Below, in pieces: positions 60,804-64,000 of a DNA stretch of 64,000 bases. The notes under the pieces are model-generated. The model saw only the letters and a program-made list of their open reading frames with translations. It was not told the DNA's origin and made no database searches. Both the position numbers and the translations under genes were made by a program. The stretch comes from CAWVSB01 sp046710535 (GTDB lineage: Bacteria; Pseudomonadota; Gammaproteobacteria; Pseudomonadales; CAWVSB01): the NCBI GenBank assembly GCA_046710535.1, contig JBKEHH010000002.1:186001-250000 (forward strand), read 5' to 3'. The stretch's first letter is position 1. The number at the start of each line of letters is the position of its first letter.

Positions 60804-62228
60804 ATGACCACACCATTAAGTATCCATTGGTTTAGACAAGATCTTCGCCTAGCTGATAACCCCGCTTTATCTGCCGCCGTCAATGCTGGCACGGTAATGC
60901 CTATTTATATTCTCGATGATGAAAATGCCAAGCACTGGAAGCTAGGCGGTGCCAGTCGTTGGTGGTTGAATCATTCTTTAGCCGCTCTGAATAAATCTCT
61001 TAACGGTCGTCTAGCATTTTATTGTGGCGACGCCGAAACTATTTTGGTGAAGCTGTGCAAACAGCGTAATGTTGATACGGTTTATTGGAATCGCTGTTAT
61101 GAACCGTGGCGTATTGCGCGTGATACCAATATTAAAAATACCTTGGCTGAGTTAAGTGTTGGCGTAAATAGCTTTAATGGCTCTTTGCTGCGTGAACCAT
61201 GGAAGACAAATAAAGACGACGGCACTCCCTATAAAGTTTTTACTCCTTTTTATCGTAAGCTAAGCCCTCAGCTAAGCCCTGAGTACGAAATCATTCCGGC
61301 TCCAGCGTTAGATGGATTTAAATTAGCAGACAATTCCCTTGCACTTTACGAGCTTGGGTTGCAGCCAAAAATACCTTGGTATAAAACAATGCAAGGTCTG
61401 TGGCAGCCTGGTGAAGATGGCGCTTACGATACACTAATGCAGTTTTTACAAAACGGTTTAGAGCGCTATAAAACTGGGCGTGATTTCCCTGCTGAAGAAA
61501 GCGTTTCGCGTTTGTCGCCCTACTTACATTTTGGTGAGATATCTCCTCGGCAGGTATTTCGCGAAGCAAGCCAAATGGCTGATGACTACAATATAGAGCA
61601 TTTTAAGCGAGAGATTATCTGGCGTGAATTCTCCTATGTGTTGTTATTTAACTGGCCTCACATCCCGGAAAGAGCCTTTAAACCAGTCTATGACAAGTTT
61701 CCTTGGCGACGTGACGAACAGCTGCTTAAAAAATGGCAGCAAGGGCAGACGGGTTTTCCACTAGTTGATGCGGGGATGCGTGAATTGTGGCAAACCGGCT
61801 ATATGCACAATCGTGTACGCATGCTGGTGGCATCATTTTTGGTGAAAAATTTATTGATTGATTGGCGCTGTGGTCAAGACTGGTTTTGGGATTGCTTGGT
61901 TGACGCCGATTTAGCCAGTAATAGTGCAAGCTGGCAGTGGGTGGCAGGTTGCGGCGCTGATGCGTCGCCGTATTTTAGGATTTTTAACCCTACCACTCAG
62001 GGTGAGAAATTTGATCCCCACGGCGAATATACTAAAAAGTATCTGCCAGAACTGTCAGGTTTACCCGATAAGTATTTATATAAGCCTTGGGAGGCGCCGA
62101 TAGAAGTGTTAGATCAAGCAGGTGTCACGCTGGGTGAAAACTATCCTATGCCCATGGTTGATCTTAAGCAGAGCCGCCTACAAGCGTTAGAGGCTTTGGC
62201 GTTTATGAAAGATCAAACAAGTGCTTAG
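60804..62228 (+). CDS. phrB: Deoxyribodipyrimidine photolyase (CPD class I)
   Basis: 474 residues: an N-terminal antenna-binding alpha/beta domain (IHWFRQDLRLADNPALSAAV) and a C-terminal FAD domain with FPLVDAGMRELWQTGYMHNRVRMLVASFLVKNLL and WRCGQDWFWDCLVDADLASN...WQWVAGCGADASPYFRIFNP. It repairs cyclobutane pyrimidine dimers using visible light (known). The Trp chain and Asn/Asp around FAD appear intact. It ends in a four-base overlap with a convergent small gene. Confidence 0.96.
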   Translation: MTTPLSIHWFRQDLRLADNPALSAAVNAGTVMPIYILDDENAKHWKLGGASRWWLNHSLAALNKSLNGRLAFYCGDAETILVKLCKQRNVDTVYWNRCYEPWRIARDTNIKNTLAELSVGVNSFNGSLLREPWKTNKDDGTPYKVFTPFYRKLSPQLSPEYEIIPAPALDGFKLADNSLALYELGLQPKIPWYKTMQGLWQPGEDGAYDTLMQFLQNGLERYKTGRDFPAEESVSRLSPYLHFGEISPRQVFREASQMADDYNIEHFKREIIWREFSYVLLFNWPHIPERAFKPVYDKFPWRRDEQLLKKWQQGQTGFPLVDAGMRELWQTGYMHNRVRMLVASFLVKNLLIDWRCGQDWFWDCLVDADLASNSASWQWVAGCGADASPYFRIFNPTTQGEKFDPHGEYTKKYLPELSGLPDKYLYKPWEAPIEVLDQAGVTLGENYPMPMVDLKQSRLQALEALAFMKDQTSA

Positions 62229-62401
62229 GCTTCTTTTGCAGCCAGCTGGTCGAGTTGCAACTTGACGGTTTCTGCCTCTGTTGTTAGTTCTGAGTATTTT
62301 CGAATGTTGCCGTTGCGTTGAAAATGTAAAGCTTGCTCTAGCTTTTGCGAATAGATTTTTTGCAATCGTTTCTTCTCGTTTGGTTTGAATAGTGAAAACA
62401 T
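62225..62401 (-). CDS. DUF6435 family small protein
   Basis: 58 residues from ATG 62401 (MFSLFKPNEKKRLQKIY...). A longer frame exists but the family begins MFSLFK. It is basic and helical (KLEQALHFQRNGNIRKYSELTTEAETVKLQL). Small proteins of this type are common in marine gammaproteobacteria and have no known function. The stop overlaps that of phrB. Confidence 0.8.
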   Translation of the reverse strand: MFSLFKPNEKKRLQKIYSQKLEQALHFQRNGNIRKYSELTTEAETVKLQLDQLAAKEA

Positions 62402-62564
62402 AATGATTTTGCTCCGGCAGGATGACTTTGTGTACAGTATAGTCAATTACGCAGTGATCAGTATTTAAGATTTGTTCTGTGACAAAAAAAACTAGTCGTC
62501 GTATGTTTGATATTACATAGGATAGAATTAGTCAAAATAAAAAGTGTCATAAAAGGATTGGATA

Positions 62565-62921
62565 ATGGAATTTAGTATTACTTTTATAGAAGTATTTTTA
62601 CTCGGGATGTATTTTGCAATGCCACTATTGGCTTTGTTTCTGGTTGTTATTTCGCTACTAGGCTTATGGGTAGGGAGAAGAGAAGGCTGGAGTCGTTCTG
62701 ATGGTTTGTACTATGCCTTTATAACGGCCACCACCGTCGGTTACGGCGATCGGGTGCCAGTATCTCGATTTAGCAAATTACTAGCGGTAAAAATCGCGTT
62801 TATGGGATTAATGTTCACCGGTATTTTTGTTTCAATCGCCGTTAATGCCGCTGGAGTAGCATTTAAAGAGACCAATAGTGTTGATTCTATGAAGGCTGAG
62901 TTTCGACAGATGTTGGAATAA
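62565..62921 (+). CDS. Two-TM potassium channel subunit (KcsA-like pore)
   Basis: 118 residues: a membrane helix (about 15-37), a re-entrant pore helix with the selectivity filter TATTVGYGD (about residues 62-68), and a second membrane helix (about 80-104). The filter sequence TVGYGD is that of K+-selective channels. There is no RCK/TrkA-N regulatory domain, and the C-terminal tail is only about 14 residues. It should assemble as a tetramer in the inner membrane. It lies alone, converging with the DUF2955 gene 9 bp away. Confidence 0.9.
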   Translation: MEFSITFIEVFLLGMYFAMPLLALFLVVISLLGLWVGRREGWSRSDGLYYAFITATTVGYGDRVPVSRFSKLLAVKIAFMGLMFTGIFVSIAVNAAGVAFKETNSVDSMKAEFRQMLE

Positions 62922-62930
62922 TAAACAGCT

Positions 62931-63962
62931 TTATACGGTTTTTGGTAGGTCGAGTTCTTCTTTTGGCCACATCTGTGCGGTTATCCTAAAGGCAAAAATA
63001 ATATAGGTTGCCGCTAAGCCGATATAGAAAAAGCGCGTGCTAAATTTATCTTGGGCATCATCGCCTGCGCCAGTAAAAATCGGTCCGGTTAGTACCAATA
63101 AAGTGGTTAATGCCATTCCCCAAAGCGGCGCAGATTGTTTGTCGCTATTTACTCTTTGCGCAATAAATAGTGCAAATACACTAATCAACACCAGATAAAA
63201 ACCATAGTGAGGCGCTGTTTGCATTATGTTGTAAAACACAATAGTAATCGCCCCGCCAAGAGCATTACCCAGTAGTAAACCAATGCCTGCTTTTTTACCT
63301 TGTTCTAGTGCTGGGTTAAGTGACAACATGGCGATAAATATTATGGTTAATGCCGCATGGATAAGATTAAAGGTTAAAAAGAAAATTACCGCTGGAACTA
63401 CTATTAATGTGCTAATACCTGCAATACGACGTGAATGTTCTGCGCTTTTTATCGCCGGCAGTGGTTGCGGAGAGGTATCAATTTGATTGCTTTGATGCGG
63501 AAAAACTAAGTGGCTGATATAGCTAAAAATTACCGACATCACCGCCGTATATAAAAAACTAAGCGCAAACACAGAGGCCAAACTAGGGTTGAATTGAGAC
63601 ATCATTGGAATGACGGTCATTCCGACTATTAGCATAATGCCGCCCACGTTTGGCAATGCGCCGGTGTTGCTGAAGTAGTAAATCCAATAGAAAATAACAG
63701 TGAGTAACAGACAAGACATAACAGGTTGATTGATAAATAGACTGCTAAATATCACGCCAGAAAATAAACCGATAATAATAATTAACAGCAATGCTGCAGC
63801 TTTTTTGGGCGGCGTGGCAATATCACCGGCGGCCATTAGATTAACCACTAACATCGGTGCCATATAAGACAGCGGCCATGAAAAACCAATAGCGATTGCA
63901 GAGGAGAGTACCACCCCAAAAGCAAGGCGGAAGATTCGGCGTTGGTCGTTGTCTAGTCGCAA
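62931..63962 (-). CDS. DUF2955 (FUSC-like) membrane protein
   Basis: 343 residues from TTG 63962: about ten membrane helices in two blocks, separated by a hydrophilic loop (about residues 160-180). The opening RRIFRLAFGVVLSSAIAIGFSWPLSYMAPML and GDIATPPKKAAALLL are typical of DUF2955, relatives of fusaric-acid-resistance efflux proteins. Usual partners are HlyD/EmrA-like membrane-fusion proteins; any such gene would lie beyond the window edge. An in-frame stop sits two codons upstream of the TTG, so this start is the earliest possible. Confidence 0.8.
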   Translation of the reverse strand: MRLDNDQRRIFRLAFGVVLSSAIAIGFSWPLSYMAPMLVVNLMAAGDIATPPKKAAALLLIIIIGLFSGVIFSSLFINQPVMSCLLLTVIFYWIYYFSNTGALPNVGGIMLIVGMTVIPMMSQFNPSLASVFALSFLYTAVMSVIFSYISHLVFPHQSNQIDTSPQPLPAIKSAEHSRRIAGISTLIVVPAVIFFLTFNLIHAALTIIFIAMLSLNPALEQGKKAGIGLLLGNALGGAITIVFYNIMQTAPHYGFYLVLISVFALFIAQRVNSDKQSAPLWGMALTTLLVLTGPIFTGAGDDAQDKFSTRFFYIGLAATYIIFAFRITAQMWPKEELDLPKTV

Positions 63963-64000
63963 CTGTTAACTACTCTGATTCATTAGAATAAGTAAGACAA

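Noticed and set aside
63966..64000. Possible C-terminal end of an upstream minus-strand gene (…VLLILMNQSS, stop at 63966) just before the DUF2955 gene
   Set aside because: Only about 11 codons lie inside the window, so neither coding status nor family can be supported.

Overview
The window is a chromosomal segment of a Gram-negative gammaproteobacterium, probably marine and possibly related to Cellvibrionales/Spongiibacteraceae. That placement is inferred from gene order and protein flavour and is not proven. The Gram-negative assignment rests on lpxC, lpoA, LPS/glycan genes and a meso-DAP-type MurE. Two runs of gene order are classic for gammaproteobacteria: lpoA/rsmI with yraN and a SIS-domain gene, then rnpB and the complete division/cell-wall (dcw) cluster.

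Layout. (1) 1-3745: SIS-domain gene (cut by the window edge), yraN and lpoA on the minus strand, divergent from rsmI, then the RNase P RNA. (2) 3929-27536: a strong promoter with MraZ-type operator repeats drives mraZ-rsmH-ftsL-ftsI-murE-murF-mraY-murD-ftsW-murG-murC-ddlB-ftsQ-ftsA-ftsZ, followed by lpxC, an M23 (LytM) peptidase where enterobacteria have secM, secA, argJ and mutT. Most genes in this run overlap or touch. (3) 27524-32175, minus strand: pilB-pilC-pilD-coaE-yacG, the usual gammaproteobacterial order.

(4) 32351-36068 is the most unusual part. Two tandem genes encode almost identical 60-residue type IV pilins that end after the N-terminal helix (52 residues when mature). Each has its own sigma-54 promoter. 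They are followed by a Sec-exported, cysteine-bearing protein that looks like the missing globular half of a pilin, then a terminator, then a three-gene ABC export module resembling PilI/PilG/PilH of Myxococcus. The arrangement recalls the split PilA-N/PilA-C pilins of Geobacter, and the aromatic residues at mature positions 1, 24, 27 and 32 coincide with those of the Geobacter short pilin. (5) 36084-43375: a six-gene glycan assembly set (Wzy/WaaL-like protein, three glycosyltransferases, initiating phosphoglycosyltransferase, Wzx flippase). The first glycosyltransferase carries an apparent one-base deletion in a T tract.

(6) 43655-64000 is a mixed housekeeping and metabolic region: lipolytic hydrolase, DjlA-like co-chaperone, epimerase, glyoxalase, SPOR protein, a thiolase-like/DUF35 pair, MsrA, an SRPBCC protein, a DUF3604 protein, RsmE, RimO, a methyltransferase, an EamA transporter, RraA, an FATP-type acyl-CoA synthetase, photolyase, a DUF6435 protein, a two-TM potassium channel and a DUF2955 membrane protein. 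No tRNA, rRNA, CRISPR array, insertion sequence or prophage was seen.
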